Shown here: piece by piece, positions 49,177-58,055 of the stretch
Numbering within the stretch: position 1 is the stretch's first letter
Layout: each line of letters begins with the position of its first letter
Assembly (NCBI RefSeq): GCF_036046055.1
Contig: NZ_CP107939.1
Location: forward strand, 1,860,001-1,924,000
Direction of reading: 5' to 3'
DNA from: Nocardia sp. NBC_00403
GTDB lineage: Bacteria; Actinomycetota; Actinomycetes; Mycobacteriales; Mycobacteriaceae
Length of the DNA: 64,000 nucleotides
Notes under the pieces: generated by a model
What the model was told of the DNA's origin: nothing
The model's database searches: none
Seen by the model: only the letters and a program-made list of their open reading frames with translations
Program-made: the position numbers and the translations under genes

Positions 49177-49478
49177 GATCAGACACTAGTGCCCTGCGCT
49201 GACCTAGTCACGAACACAGGGTTAATGAGTGGTGCCAGTCGTTGCGCTGGTGTTGCCGCAGCTGAGAGCAGTGCCCTGGTTCCGGCATTGTGCGCGGCAG
49301 CCGCGGGTGCGATATCGAACCGCGGCGTGTCCGGGATCGGATTCGATGTGACCATCGCTGTTTTGCCGCACATCGGACCCGTCATGACCAGGCGACCAGT
49401 TCGTATTCGGACTATTGAAAGATTATTTTCGGCCTGCCAAACTATGGAAATCGCTCGCTCTAATTACGACAGGCTGGG
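49177..49478. other. Divergent intergenic region, phoU / multicopper oxidase
   Basis: About 300 bp without a supportable gene. The right end is AT-rich (TTGAAAGATTATTTTCGG at about 49417; TCTAATTACGAC at about 49459) and probably holds the promoter of the oxidase operon. I see no clear metal-regulator palindrome. Confidence 0.5.
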
Positions 49479-50543
49479 ATGACATCTTCAACACGGCGCC
49501 GGTTCATGCTCGGCGGTACCGTCGCGGCTTCGACGGGGCTCGCACTCGGAGCGTTGCCGCTGCGCGACTACGGCCCAGCCACCGCGGACTCGCCGCCGGC
49601 CCCACCCGGACATCCCGCACACCACCCGAATACGAGTGCGCACGGCGGCGGGGTCGACGGGCCGACGTTCCGTAAGGGCGCAGTCGTCGATCACGCCGCT
49701 AACGGGTTCGACCCGACCGAGGTCCTCCGTGATTTCGACTACGGCAAGACCTCGACGCGCCCGGACGGCCGGACCGTGCGTGAATGGGAGGTCTTCGCCA
49801 GTGACGAGGACATAGAGATAGCGCCGGGAGTGCGTTTCCCGGCGTGGACGCTGAACTCGCGGATCCCGGGCCCGACCCTGCGTTGCCGCGAGGGCGATCT
49901 GCTGCGGGTCCATTTCACCAACGGCTCGCACCACCCGCACACGCTGCATTTCCACGGCATCCACCCCGCCGAGATGGATGGCATTCCGGGTATCGGTCGC
50001 GGCGTCATCAACCCGGGCGAGAGCTTCACCTACCAGTTCGACGCGACACCGTTCGGCCTGCACTTGTTCCACTGTCATGTCGGCCCACTGGCCGAACACA
50101 TCGCCCGCGGCATGTACGGGACCTTCATCGTCGATCCGCCGCAGCCCCGGCCGCAGGCCGACGAAATGGTGATGGTGATGCACGGCTACAACACGACTTT
50201 CGATGGCGAGGGCAACCAGCTCTACGCGGTCAACGGGATTCCGTTCCACTTCATGCACGAGCCGGTCCGGGTGAAGCGCAACGAACTGGTGCGCATCTAC
50301 CTGGTCAACGTGCTGGAGTACGACCCCGTCAACAGCTTCCACATCCACGGGAACTTCTTCGACTACTACCCCACCGGAACCCGGTTGCAGCCAACGGAAT
50401 ACACCGACACCATCGTGCAGGGGCAAGGCCAGCGCGGCATCTGTGAGCTGCGCTTCCCGCACCTGGGGCGGTACATGTTCCACGCTCACAAGACCGAGTT
50501 CGCCGAACTCGGCTGGATGGGCATGTTCGAGGTGACGGAGTAA
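49479..50543 (+). CDS. Tat-exported two-domain multicopper oxidase
   Basis: A 354-residue protein. The N-terminal STRRRFMLGG twin-arginine motif and hydrophobic segment indicate Tat export with folded, copper-loaded cofactor. A His-rich stretch (PPGHPAHHPNTSAHGGG) follows. Copper motifs: HFHG (157-160), HLFHCH (195-200) with the type 1 Cys199, FHIHG (287-291) and FHAH (334-337). Domain 2 has Ala where a type 1 Cys would be, so type 1 copper is expected only in domain 1. Metal (Cu, Fe or Mn) oxidation is likely. First gene of a ZIP-Rieske cassette. Confidence 0.88.
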   Translation: MTSSTRRRFMLGGTVAASTGLALGALPLRDYGPATADSPPAPPGHPAHHPNTSAHGGGVDGPTFRKGAVVDHAANGFDPTEVLRDFDYGKTSTRPDGRTVREWEVFASDEDIEIAPGVRFPAWTLNSRIPGPTLRCREGDLLRVHFTNGSHHPHTLHFHGIHPAEMDGIPGIGRGVINPGESFTYQFDATPFGLHLFHCHVGPLAEHIARGMYGTFIVDPPQPRPQADEMVMVMHGYNTTFDGEGNQLYAVNGIPFHFMHEPVRVKRNELVRIYLVNVLEYDPVNSFHIHGNFFDYYPTGTRLQPTEYTDTIVQGQGQRGICELRFPHLGRYMFHAHKTEFAELGWMGMFEVTE

Positions 50544-50548
50544 TCGCG

Positions 50549-51730
50549 ATGACCGCCACCGTGCACACCCGCAGGCCGTGGATTCTGGGACTGATCTCGG
50601 TCGCCCTCCTGGCGATCGCACTGGCCGGGTTGGCCCTGCTCGGCGGGCGCACCCTGCCCGAACGGACCGGCCCGCCCGTGGAAGAGATCGCGGTCGAGCA
50701 CACCACACTCACACCCGGTGCAATCGAGCTGACGGTGCGCAATACCGGGCCCGACGCGGTGTCGATCGCCCAGATTTTCGTCAACGACGCATACATCGAC
50801 TTCACCGGCCCGACCGAGCCGATCGGCCGATTGGCTTCGGCCCGGTTACGACTGGACTATCCGTGGCAGGACGGCCAGCCCTACAAGATTTCCATGCTGA
50901 CCTCGACCGGTCTGGTGATCGAACACGACGTCCCCCTGGCCGTCACCACACCGGAACCCAACGCGTCGTTCTTCGGCCTGATGGCGCTGCTCGGGATCTA
51001 CGTCGGCATCGTCCCCGTCGTGCTCGGCATGTTGTTTCTGCCCGTCATGCGGGTCGCGGGCAGCCGAGCCGTGCGGGTGCTGCTCGCCGTGACGGTGGGT
51101 CTGCTGGCGTTTCTGGCGTGGGAAGGCGCCAGCGAAGGCTTCGAGCTCGCGGGCCGCTCCGGTGGTGCGTTCGGCGGCACGGCCCTGGTCGTGCTCGGCG
51201 CGGGTCTTGCCTTCCTCGGACTGACCGCGGTGGATCAGTGGCTGCGCAACCGCCGCCGGGCCGCCGAGGCCGCGGGCGGTGCCGGCGTGCGGCTGGCGCT
51301 GATGATCGCCATCGGTATCGGCCTGCACAACCTCGGAGAGGGGTTGGCCACCGGATCCGCCTATGCCGTAGGCGAATTGGCGCTCGGCACCTTCCTGGTC
51401 ATCGGTTTCACCATCCAGAACACCACCGAGGGCCTCGCGGTCGTGTCACCACTGACCGAGCGACGTCCACCACTGCTGACCCTGCTCGGTCTCGGACTGA
51501 TCGCCGGAGCCCCCGCCATCGTGGGCGCCGTTCTCGGTGCGACAGTGAACAATGCCGAGCTGTCCGCCCTGCTGCTCGGCGTCGGCGTCGGCGCGATTAT
51601 CCAGGTCATCGTGCAGATCGCCCCCAGCCTGCGTGAATCGGCCGGCCGGAGTTTCGACGCGATGGCACTCGGTGGCGTCGCGGTCGGACTGCTGGTGATG
51701 TACTCGACCGGGTTGCTGGTGGCCGCATGA
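50549..51730 (+). CDS. ZIP-family metal permease with extracytoplasmic N-terminal domain
   Basis: A 393-residue protein. One helix (ILGLISVALLAIALAGLALL) is followed by a beta-rich outer domain of about 100 residues (AIELTVRNTGPDAVSIAQIF), then a ZIP domain of seven or eight helices. Metal motifs: HNLGEG (260-265) and QNTTEG (290-295, with Gln at the usual His position). ZIP proteins import Zn, Fe or Mn. It starts 5 bp after the oxidase gene and ends overlapping the Rieske gene, so the three are one unit. The outer domain may dock with the oxidase (inference). Confidence 0.87.
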   Translation: MTATVHTRRPWILGLISVALLAIALAGLALLGGRTLPERTGPPVEEIAVEHTTLTPGAIELTVRNTGPDAVSIAQIFVNDAYIDFTGPTEPIGRLASARLRLDYPWQDGQPYKISMLTSTGLVIEHDVPLAVTTPEPNASFFGLMALLGIYVGIVPVVLGMLFLPVMRVAGSRAVRVLLAVTVGLLAFLAWEGASEGFELAGRSGGAFGGTALVVLGAGLAFLGLTAVDQWLRNRRRAAEAAGGAGVRLALMIAIGIGLHNLGEGLATGSAYAVGELALGTFLVIGFTIQNTTEGLAVVSPLTERRPPLLTLLGLGLIAGAPAIVGAVLGATVNNAELSALLLGVGVGAIIQVIVQIAPSLRESAGRSFDAMALGGVAVGLLVMYSTGLLVAA

Positions 51731-52143
51731 ACAACGGTGCCACACCGCATTCCGATCCACCGCCGTGCGCCGGGTGCACGCGGCGCGGCGTGTTGCTCGG
51801 AGCCGGCGCTGCCGCCGCTATAGTTGCCGCCGGATGTGCAAGCGGCAGTGCGTATTCCGGGCCGTTGCGGGTTTCGCTGGCCGAGATTCCGATCGGCGGC
51901 GGACGGATATTTCCACAGCAAGGTCTGGTGGTGACCCACCCGACCCCCGGTGAGGTCCGCGCCTTCTCGGCCGTCTGCCCCCACCAGGGCTGCGCCGTCG
52001 CCGAAATCGGCGACACCATCGAGTGTCCCTGTCACGGAAGCAAATTCAGCATCGCTGACGGTTCGGTGCTGCGTGGCCCGGCTCGCGAACCATTGGCCGC
52101 CCGGACTGTCGCTATTGAGGCGACCGAGATCGTCGTCAGATGA
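51727..52143 (+). CDS. Rieske [2Fe-2S] lipoprotein
   Basis: A 138-residue protein. CTRRGVLLGAG and the lipobox VAAGC with Cys37 indicate export (Tat-like) and lipid anchoring. The Rieske site is complete: box 1 CPHQGC (84-89) and box 2 CPCHGS (100-105), supplying C84, H86, C100 and H103 plus the disulfide pair C89-C102. A one-electron carrier role is expected. The ATG overlaps the ZIP stop (ATGA). Direct electron exchange with the multicopper oxidase is inferred from the operon. Confidence 0.92.
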   Translation: MNNGATPHSDPPPCAGCTRRGVLLGAGAAAAIVAAGCASGSAYSGPLRVSLAEIPIGGGRIFPQQGLVVTHPTPGEVRAFSAVCPHQGCAVAEIGDTIECPCHGSKFSIADGSVLRGPAREPLAARTVAIEATEIVVR

Positions 52144-52273
52144 CGACCGCTGTCTGGAGGTGAGTCTGCCGCGTGCTCGTTGCGTGGCGCCGAATCGTCG
52201 TCCACAACAGTGACGAGATCACCATGTCATCGACGACGGCGGGTCGGCGCGGTGCTGCGGCGGCACGGCGGGC

Positions 52274-52400
52274 CATCGAGTATCCCTGTGACGGAAGCAA
52301 ATTCAGCATCTCTGACGGTTCGGTGCTGCGTGGCCTGGTTCGCGAGCCACTGGCCGCTCGGACTGTTGCCATCGAAGCCACCGAGATAGTCGTCCGATAG
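52274..52400 (+). pseudogene. Partial tandem duplicate of the Rieske gene 3' end
   Basis: About 127 bp repeat the last 127 bp of the Rieske gene at a constant offset of 257 bp, without indels. The translation reads IEYPCDGSKFSISDGSVLRG and ends at TAG 52400. Both cluster ligands of box 2 are lost (C100 to Tyr, H103 to Asp), and box 1 is absent. A 75-codon frame from 52173 fuses it to unrelated sequence. It is a decayed duplication, not a functional Rieske protein. The rest of 52144-52512 has no supportable gene. Confidence 0.85.
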
Positions 52401-52512
52401 CGGGGGCCGACAATGCCCGAAGGTGCGTCTGCGCAGCGGGACAGGCTGTCTGTGCATACCATCGCAGACCACCTGCCCGAGGCACGTGCGTTCACCTCGG
52501 CTCGGGCCGCTG

Positions 52513-54687
52513 CTACTTGCAGGTTTCGTCGGCAGCGTTGACGTGTTCCAGGTCCGAGGGAAGTGCCACCGGCGTTGGGGACGAGGAGGTGCTGATGTTG
52601 ACGTTCGAGATCGGATCGCCCACCGGTGTCGGCGGGCGGATGTTGCCCGTGTAGTCGGCGCCGATCACCACTTCGATGATGCCGCCGAGATCGCTCGACT
52701 GCTCCATCGTCGCTCCGGGTAGCGAGCTGGCCACCGTGGCCGCTTCGGCCTCGTGTCCGGCCCCGTAGCGGACCTTGGAGGCCACCTCCGAGTTGCCGAG
52801 GGAGTAGTTGGCGGTGTTGTAGATCGGGAAGCCCTGGTTGCCGAATTTGGTGGCTGCCTTGTTCGCCGCGCCTACCGTGGTCGAGCCATTGGAGACCAGC
52901 AGTGACACCGTGCTCGGATCCACGGCGATCAGCTTCGGCGGCGTGGGGGGAGCCGAAGGGATCGAACCGGGCGCGGGCGCGACCTTCTTCTCACCGGGCA
53001 GCGGTTGGTCGTCTCGGATCGCCTTGAAGATGGCCTTGATGTCGGACTCGCGCGGGATCTCGTTGCCGTAGGAGGTGGTGCCCGCGGTCGGGATGGTCAA
53101 GAAGGTCACCGCACCGGCGTCCATCTTCTGGAGGGACCGCCCGAGAGTCAGCAGATCGCTCGGTTCGACCCTGTGGACAAAGGTCGCGGCTTTGAATGCC
53201 TCGATGAAACCGTTCAATTTGCCCGGATCGAACAGCACCTTGCTGGACAGGGCACCGCGTAGCAGTGAGGCGAGGAACCGCTGCTGCCGGGCGATGCGGT
53301 CATAGTCGCTGCGCTCCTCGCCGTAGACATGCCTGGCGCGCACATAATTCAACGCGGTCTCACCGTTGATCCGCTGCTTGCCTGCTGTCTCGAGGACCGT
53401 GCCGAGAATTTCGTCCCTGACCGGCTTCGGTGCACAGACCTCGACACCGCCGACCTGATCGACCATTGCTTCGAAGCCGGCGAAGTCGATGCTGATGAAG
53501 TGATTGATGGTGCTGCCTGTCAGTCGCTGAATCGTCGAGACGAGGCATTTGGGGCCGCCGAGGGCATAGACGGCGTTGAGTTTGTCGCCGATCGCGGAGG
53601 GAAACGTTTCCTGGGTGTAATCACCCTTGTCGTTGTCCCAGCCGTTGCACTGCGGCCGGGTCACGTCGAGGTCGCGCGGGAACGACACCACGACGACGCG
53701 CGAGCGGTTCTTGGGGATATGGACCAGCATGGCGGTATCGGCGCGCGCGCCCTCGGCGTCGTCGATGGTGCCCGCTCCGAGCTTTCCGTTGACACCCGCG
53801 CGGGTATCGGTGCCGACGAGCAGGAAGTTCTCGTCGCCGAGCTGAGCGCCGGAGTCGACGACGTCTTCGGAGTTGTCGTCGATCGCTTCGACCTGGTTGA
53901 AGCCGTTGGCGGTCGCGTTTATATAGCTCCAGCCTCCGCCGGTGACCAGGACCGCGACCGCCGCGCAGATCGAAACGCTGACGCGTCCGGCGATCTGAAG
54001 CCGCTTATTGCGGCGCTGCTTGGACGCCGCGAGCCGTGACAGCGGTGGATTGCCGACCGTCTTCGGTTGTGCGGCCCGATCACCTTTATCGGATGCGGTC
54101 GTCGGCCATCCGGCACCGCGGCGTTTGGTCTTGGCGGGTTCGTTGACCGGCGGGATGATGTCGGTGACGACCTCGGGTGGTTCCTGTGCGCCGGGTGCGG
54201 ACGATGCCGATCGCCTGGGGTCCTCGGCGGTGCGCCGGGCGGCGGGGCGGGTGGCGGACGGTGCGCCCGCGATGTCGTCGACGACGGGGGAGGCCACTGC
54301 GCGGCGGGCGCCGGTGACGCCTGCCGACCGCGCCGGTTCGGTCGGTCGTTGCGGCGCGCTGCCTGCGGGCCGTGCTTGCGGGGTGCCGGATTCGCGCGGG
54401 GGCGTGCTGTCGGCGGGTCGCGCGGTCTCGGGACGCCGGGCGGGCCGGCCGGTCGGCGCGGCTTCGCCCTCGGTAGCCGCCCTGCGCCTGCGGCCGCCGC
54501 GTTCGTTGTCGACCTTCTGGACGAGGTCCTGAACTGTCAGCGGTGCCGAGCCGGATTCGGCGTCGGTATGCCTGGACCGCCGGGATGACCGCGTGTCGTC
54601 ACGCTCGTTGTAATCCGCCGTGGGATACCGCTCCCACGGGGCGCGATCTCCGGGCCGAGGCGAACGCCCGTGCCGATCGTCACCCAC
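52513..54687 (-). CDS. LytR-CpsA-Psr (LCP) family wall-glycopolymer ligase
   Basis: A protein of about 724 residues. It has a long Arg/Pro/Ala-rich cytoplasmic N-terminus (about 220 residues), one membrane helix (VSVSICAAVAVLVTGGGWSY), then the LCP domain: NFLLVGTDTRAG, SFPRDLDV, INHFISIDFAGFEAMVDQVG and RARHVYGEERSDYDRIARQQ. A C-terminal LytR_C domain (VSLLVSNGSTTVGAANKAAT) follows. Known LCP proteins (Lcp1) attach arabinogalactan to peptidoglycan. GTG 54687 is preferred to the adjacent TTG 54690. It is equivalent to Rv0822c by order (from memory). Confidence 0.92.
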   Translation of the reverse strand: MGDDRHGRSPRPGDRAPWERYPTADYNERDDTRSSRRSRHTDAESGSAPLTVQDLVQKVDNERGGRRRRAATEGEAAPTGRPARRPETARPADSTPPRESGTPQARPAGSAPQRPTEPARSAGVTGARRAVASPVVDDIAGAPSATRPAARRTAEDPRRSASSAPGAQEPPEVVTDIIPPVNEPAKTKRRGAGWPTTASDKGDRAAQPKTVGNPPLSRLAASKQRRNKRLQIAGRVSVSICAAVAVLVTGGGWSYINATANGFNQVEAIDDNSEDVVDSGAQLGDENFLLVGTDTRAGVNGKLGAGTIDDAEGARADTAMLVHIPKNRSRVVVVSFPRDLDVTRPQCNGWDNDKGDYTQETFPSAIGDKLNAVYALGGPKCLVSTIQRLTGSTINHFISIDFAGFEAMVDQVGGVEVCAPKPVRDEILGTVLETAGKQRINGETALNYVRARHVYGEERSDYDRIARQQRFLASLLRGALSSKVLFDPGKLNGFIEAFKAATFVHRVEPSDLLTLGRSLQKMDAGAVTFLTIPTAGTTSYGNEIPRESDIKAIFKAIRDDQPLPGEKKVAPAPGSIPSAPPTPPKLIAVDPSTVSLLVSNGSTTVGAANKAATKFGNQGFPIYNTANYSLGNSEVASKVRYGAGHEAEAATVASSLPGATMEQSSDLGGIIEVVIGADYTGNIRPPTPVGDPISNVNISTSSSPTPVALPSDLEHVNAADETCK

Positions 54688-54854
54688 CAACGAACCTCAC
54701 TTTTCGTCTACGCCGCATGGCTTATCGAGTCCGAGCCGGGTTCGCCCGGCATGACCGATTCCGCCAATGATAACGATTCCGCCACGACGAGCCAGCCCAG
54801 CGGGAAATCGAATAGGCCACACGGGTGTTTCGCGTGGTGCGTGGCCTGCTGAAA

Positions 54855-55997
54855 TCAGCCGCCGCTGTGCATCAGATCCGCGCCCTCCGGTACCGCGGGA
54901 TCCTCCGGATCGTCGAGCCAGCCGTGCGGCAACGCGACCTTGCCCGGCGAGCCCTGGCGTCCGCGCGGCCCCTCGGCGTCCCGCGGGAACGGGGCGTCCG
55001 GATCGAGCTGGCCGATCAGATCCTGCAATTCGGTCAGCCGCGACACCGTGGCGAACGACCGGCGCAGATCCGCGCCGACCGGGAAACCCATCAGATACCA
55101 GGCCATGTGCTTGCGCAGATCTCGCATGGCCTTGTCCTCGCCGAGGTGCTCGGACAGCAGCGCCGCGTGCCGGTAGAGCACCTCGCCGACGCGTCCGAGG
55201 TTCGGGGCCTCCGGGAGCGGCTCGCCGCGCAGCGCCGCCTGCAGTTCGCCGAACAGCCACGGCCTGCCGAGGCAGCCGCGGCCGACTACGACACCGTCGC
55301 AACCGGTTTCGTCCATCATCCGGACGGCGTCGGCGGCGGCGAAGATATCGCCGTTGCCGAGCACCGGGATCGTTTGTACGGCTTCCTTGAGCCTGGCGAT
55401 GGCGGTCCAGTCGGCCTGGCCGGAATACCGCTGTGCGGCCGTGCGGGCGTGCAACGCGACGGCCTTGGCGCCCTCGGCCTCGGCGATGCGGCCCGCGTCG
55501 AGATAGGTCAGATGATCGTCATCGATACCGATACGGAATTTCACCGTCACCGGGACGCCCGCCGATTCGGCGCCGCTGACCATGGCCTGCACGATTCTGC
55601 TGAACAGGGCGCGCTTGTAGGGCAGTGCCGCGCCACCACCGAGCCGGGTGACCTTGGGCACCGGGCAGCCGAGGTTCAGATCGATATGGTCGGCCCACCC
55701 CTCACCGACGATGATGCGCACGGCCTCGCCGAGAGTGGCCGGGTCTACACCGTAGAGCTGCATGGAGCGCGGGTGCTCGTCCTCGTCGAAGGACATCATG
55801 TGCAGCGTCTTCTCGTTGCGTTCGACCACTGCGCGCGCGGTGATCATCTCGCAGACATAGATCGAGGTGGAGCTGCCGAACTCGCGGCACAGCTTGCGGA
55901 ATGCCAAGTTCGTGATGCCCGCCATCGGCGCCAGCACCACCGGCGGATCGACCGGATACGGTCCGATCCGCAGCGTGGTCTTCGCCTCGGTAGTCAT
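54855..55997 (-). CDS. dusB: tRNA-dihydrouridine synthase
   Basis: A 380-residue FMN enzyme reducing uridine to dihydrouridine in tRNA D-loops. VLAPMAGITNLAFRKLCREF is the flavin-site start. NLGCPVPKV holds Cys111, the general acid. HARTAAQRYSGQADW and NGDIFAAADAVRMM continue the barrel. ATG 55997 is preferred to GTG 56003 two codons upstream. It matches Rv0823c by order. The end carries a Pro/Gly-rich tail. Confidence 0.93.
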   Translation of the reverse strand: MTTEAKTTLRIGPYPVDPPVVLAPMAGITNLAFRKLCREFGSSTSIYVCEMITARAVVERNEKTLHMMSFDEDEHPRSMQLYGVDPATLGEAVRIIVGEGWADHIDLNLGCPVPKVTRLGGGAALPYKRALFSRIVQAMVSGAESAGVPVTVKFRIGIDDDHLTYLDAGRIAEAEGAKAVALHARTAAQRYSGQADWTAIARLKEAVQTIPVLGNGDIFAAADAVRMMDETGCDGVVVGRGCLGRPWLFGELQAALRGEPLPEAPNLGRVGEVLYRHAALLSEHLGEDKAMRDLRKHMAWYLMGFPVGADLRRSFATVSRLTELQDLIGQLDPDAPFPRDAEGPRGRQGSPGKVALPHGWLDDPEDPAVPEGADLMHSGG

Positions 55998-56152
55998 CGT
56001 CACGCCGTCCAGTGTCTCATCAGGGGCCGCCAGACCCCGAAGCTGCTGGTGCGCGACGTGCGCTGATTCACTCCCTGACCTGATGACGGACCTGCCCACC
56101 CAGCAGCCGAGTCGCCGTCGACCGAGCAGTCCCCGAGCCCGACCGAAAGGAC

Positions 56153-57019
56153 CTACTCCCCCCGGAGTCGACGGTGGTAGATCTCCCGCACCGCGGCATC
56201 CGGCTGCGCGTAAGCGGTTGTCGCACCGGTGAATCGGGCCACTGCGAGCTGTGCACGGTAGGGCAGCAGCTGTGCCGACTTGATGATGGCGGCGAGCCTG
56301 CGTGGCACGGTCACCATCGGCTTCTCCCGCTGCACCGATGTGACGATGGCCGCGGCGACGTCTTCGGGGTCGACGGTGGTCAGCGGGGTGATCCACCTCG
56401 GCATATTCGCACCGGCGGACAGCTCGGTGCGCACGATGCCGGGCAGCACCGCGCCGACGTGCACGCCGTGCTCTTTCATCTCGAGGTGCAGCGCCGAGGT
56501 GAAGCCGACCACCGCGTGCTTGGTCGCGCAGTAGGTGGCGAGGCCGGGGAAGCCTTGGGTTCCGGCCAGGGAGGCGATGTTGATGAGGTGGCCGCTGCCG
56601 CGGTCGGTGAATCGTTTGACGGCCAGTCGGGAGCCGTGGATCACGCCGTTGAGGTTGATGTCGATGATGCGGTCGGTCATTGCCTCGTCTTCGTCGGCGA
56701 ACAGGCCGGTCGGCATGATGCCGGCATTGTTGACCAGCACATCCAGCGGACCGAGCTCGCTGTCCACCGAGTCGAGGAAGGCGGCGAAGGAGGCACGGTC
56801 GGTGACGTTCAGCGGCAGTCCGACGATCTTGGCAGCGGGGTCCGCGCCCAGCTCCGCCGCGGTCTTGGCGACCAACTCGACATCGATGTCGCCGATCGCG
56901 ACCGCGGCGCCCGCGGCGAGGAAGGCTGCCGCGGTGGCGCGTCCGATACCGCGCGCGCCGCCGGTGATCGCGACGACCTTGCCTGCGAGTGGGGTCGCGT
57001 CCTTCGCTGTGCTGGTCAT
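56153..57019 (-). CDS. Short-chain dehydrogenase/reductase
   Basis: A 288-residue classical SDR. The cofactor motif is TGGARGIG (near residue 20), followed by NNAGIMP, and the catalytic Ser..Tyr-x-x-x-Lys lies in ASLAGTQGFPGLATYCATK. IGDIDVE after strand 2 carries an Asp, favouring NAD(H). A C-terminal extension of about 40 residues (RRLAAIIKSAQLLPYRAQLA) is seen in mycobacterial lipid-related SDRs. The substrate is unknown. It is separated from dusB by 155 bp. Confidence 0.9.
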   Translation of the reverse strand: MTSTAKDATPLAGKVVAITGGARGIGRATAAAFLAAGAAVAIGDIDVELVAKTAAELGADPAAKIVGLPLNVTDRASFAAFLDSVDSELGPLDVLVNNAGIMPTGLFADEDEAMTDRIIDINLNGVIHGSRLAVKRFTDRGSGHLINIASLAGTQGFPGLATYCATKHAVVGFTSALHLEMKEHGVHVGAVLPGIVRTELSAGANMPRWITPLTTVDPEDVAAAIVTSVQREKPMVTVPRRLAAIIKSAQLLPYRAQLAVARFTGATTAYAQPDAAVREIYHRRLRGE

Positions 57020-57324
57020 ATTCTCGGCCTTCCTGCGTGCTCGTCCCGTGGGATGTGGCCGTGCAGCGCAGCGCGCCGTTCGCGGCCGGTTGCGCTGCTC
57101 GTTCGGCGCGGATACCCCAAGTGTCGAGGTTCGCAGCCGGAATCGTCGGCGGATTCGCCATGCATAGTTCGGCCGAAGCGCGGTGCCGGCGCGCGCGGCG
57201 GTATAGCCGCAGGGTCGAGGGGCCTACGGCGCGGTTATCCGACCTCAGTAGCTCCGTACTGCGAGTAACACCTGCCGTTGGCGGTGGGAGCGTCTCGACA
57301 CACCAGACTCATCCGAGAGGTCGC

Positions 57325-57965
57325 ATGACAGCACGGATCGAAGACACCGGTACGGGCGGGGACGACGCCGCGACAGGCGCGCCGACGGCGGGACAGACAA
57401 CCGCATCGCCAACCGCGGCAGCATCGGCCGCGAAGCCCGCCCGCCCGGGAACGGTGTCGATCCGGATTTCGACGGTAATCCGGGGCGCCGTCATTGCTGT
57501 GCTCGTCGTCGCGGTCTGTGTGCTGAGTGGACTGCTGTGGTCGGCTCGACACGATATAACCCAGCGAAATGATCACGCCGCGGACGACGGAAAGCCGAGC
57601 AGGTCGCCACCGAATACTCGGTCGGCGCGGCAACGGTCAACTATCAGGACATCAATGCCTGGGTCGCGAAGCTGGAGGCGAATACCGCGCCGCAGCTGGC
57701 TAACAAGTTCGAGGCGACAGGGCCCGAACTCGAACAGATTCTGGTGCCGCTGAAGTGGACCTCGATGGCCACGCCGATCACCGCAAAGGTGATGTCGGAA
57801 CAGGACGGCATCTTCAAGGTGAATGTATTCGTCAACGTGAGTTCGACGAATGCGCAAAGCCCCGAGGGTGCGCAGACCTCGGTGACCTACAACGTCACGC
57901 TGGATAAGAACTCGGGCTGGAAGATCACCGATGTCGGCGGCGTCGACGGTGCACTGCCCCGATGA
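57325..57965 (+). pseudogene. Mce-associated-like membrane protein, frameshifted
   Basis: The first part (ATG 57325) has a low-complexity start and one membrane helix, VIRGAVIAVLVVAVCVLSGL. The second part, in another frame, reads AEQVATEYSVGAATVNYQDI, then PLKWTSMATPITAKV and WKITDVGGVDGALPR to the stop at 57965. The two are continuous protein homology joined by a one-base loss near 57585-57594. The whole would be about 213 residues, the size of small Mce-associated proteins with a SnoaL/NTF2-like outer domain. It is either a true frameshift mutation or a sequencing error. Confidence 0.8.
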
Positions 57966-57997
57966 AATAGCTGACCATGGCAATAACGAGATAGCGG

Positions 57998-58047
57998 GAC
58001 ATAAACGCGCCGCCGCCCGGATATCCGGGCGGCGGCGCGTTTATGTC
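57998..58047. terminator. 50-bp perfect palindrome, bidirectional terminator
   Basis: GACATAAACGCGCCGCCGCC leads into a centre CCGGATATCCGG and the exact reverse complement, giving a 25-bp stem with no unpaired loop. It lies 32 bp after the frameshifted gene and 8 bp after the desA stop, between convergent genes. T-rich ends occur on both strands. Confidence 0.85.
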
Positions 58048-58055
58048 GGTGGGGA

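Noticed and set aside
52173..52400. A second functional Rieske protein
   Set aside because: Only the 3' end is duplicated, box 1 is missing and both box 2 ligands are changed, so no cluster can form.
54855..57161. A 768-codon frame joining SDR-region sequence to DusB
   Set aside because: The upstream half is a shadow of the SDR gene in another frame. DusB begins at 55997, and the in-frame extension has no relation to the family.
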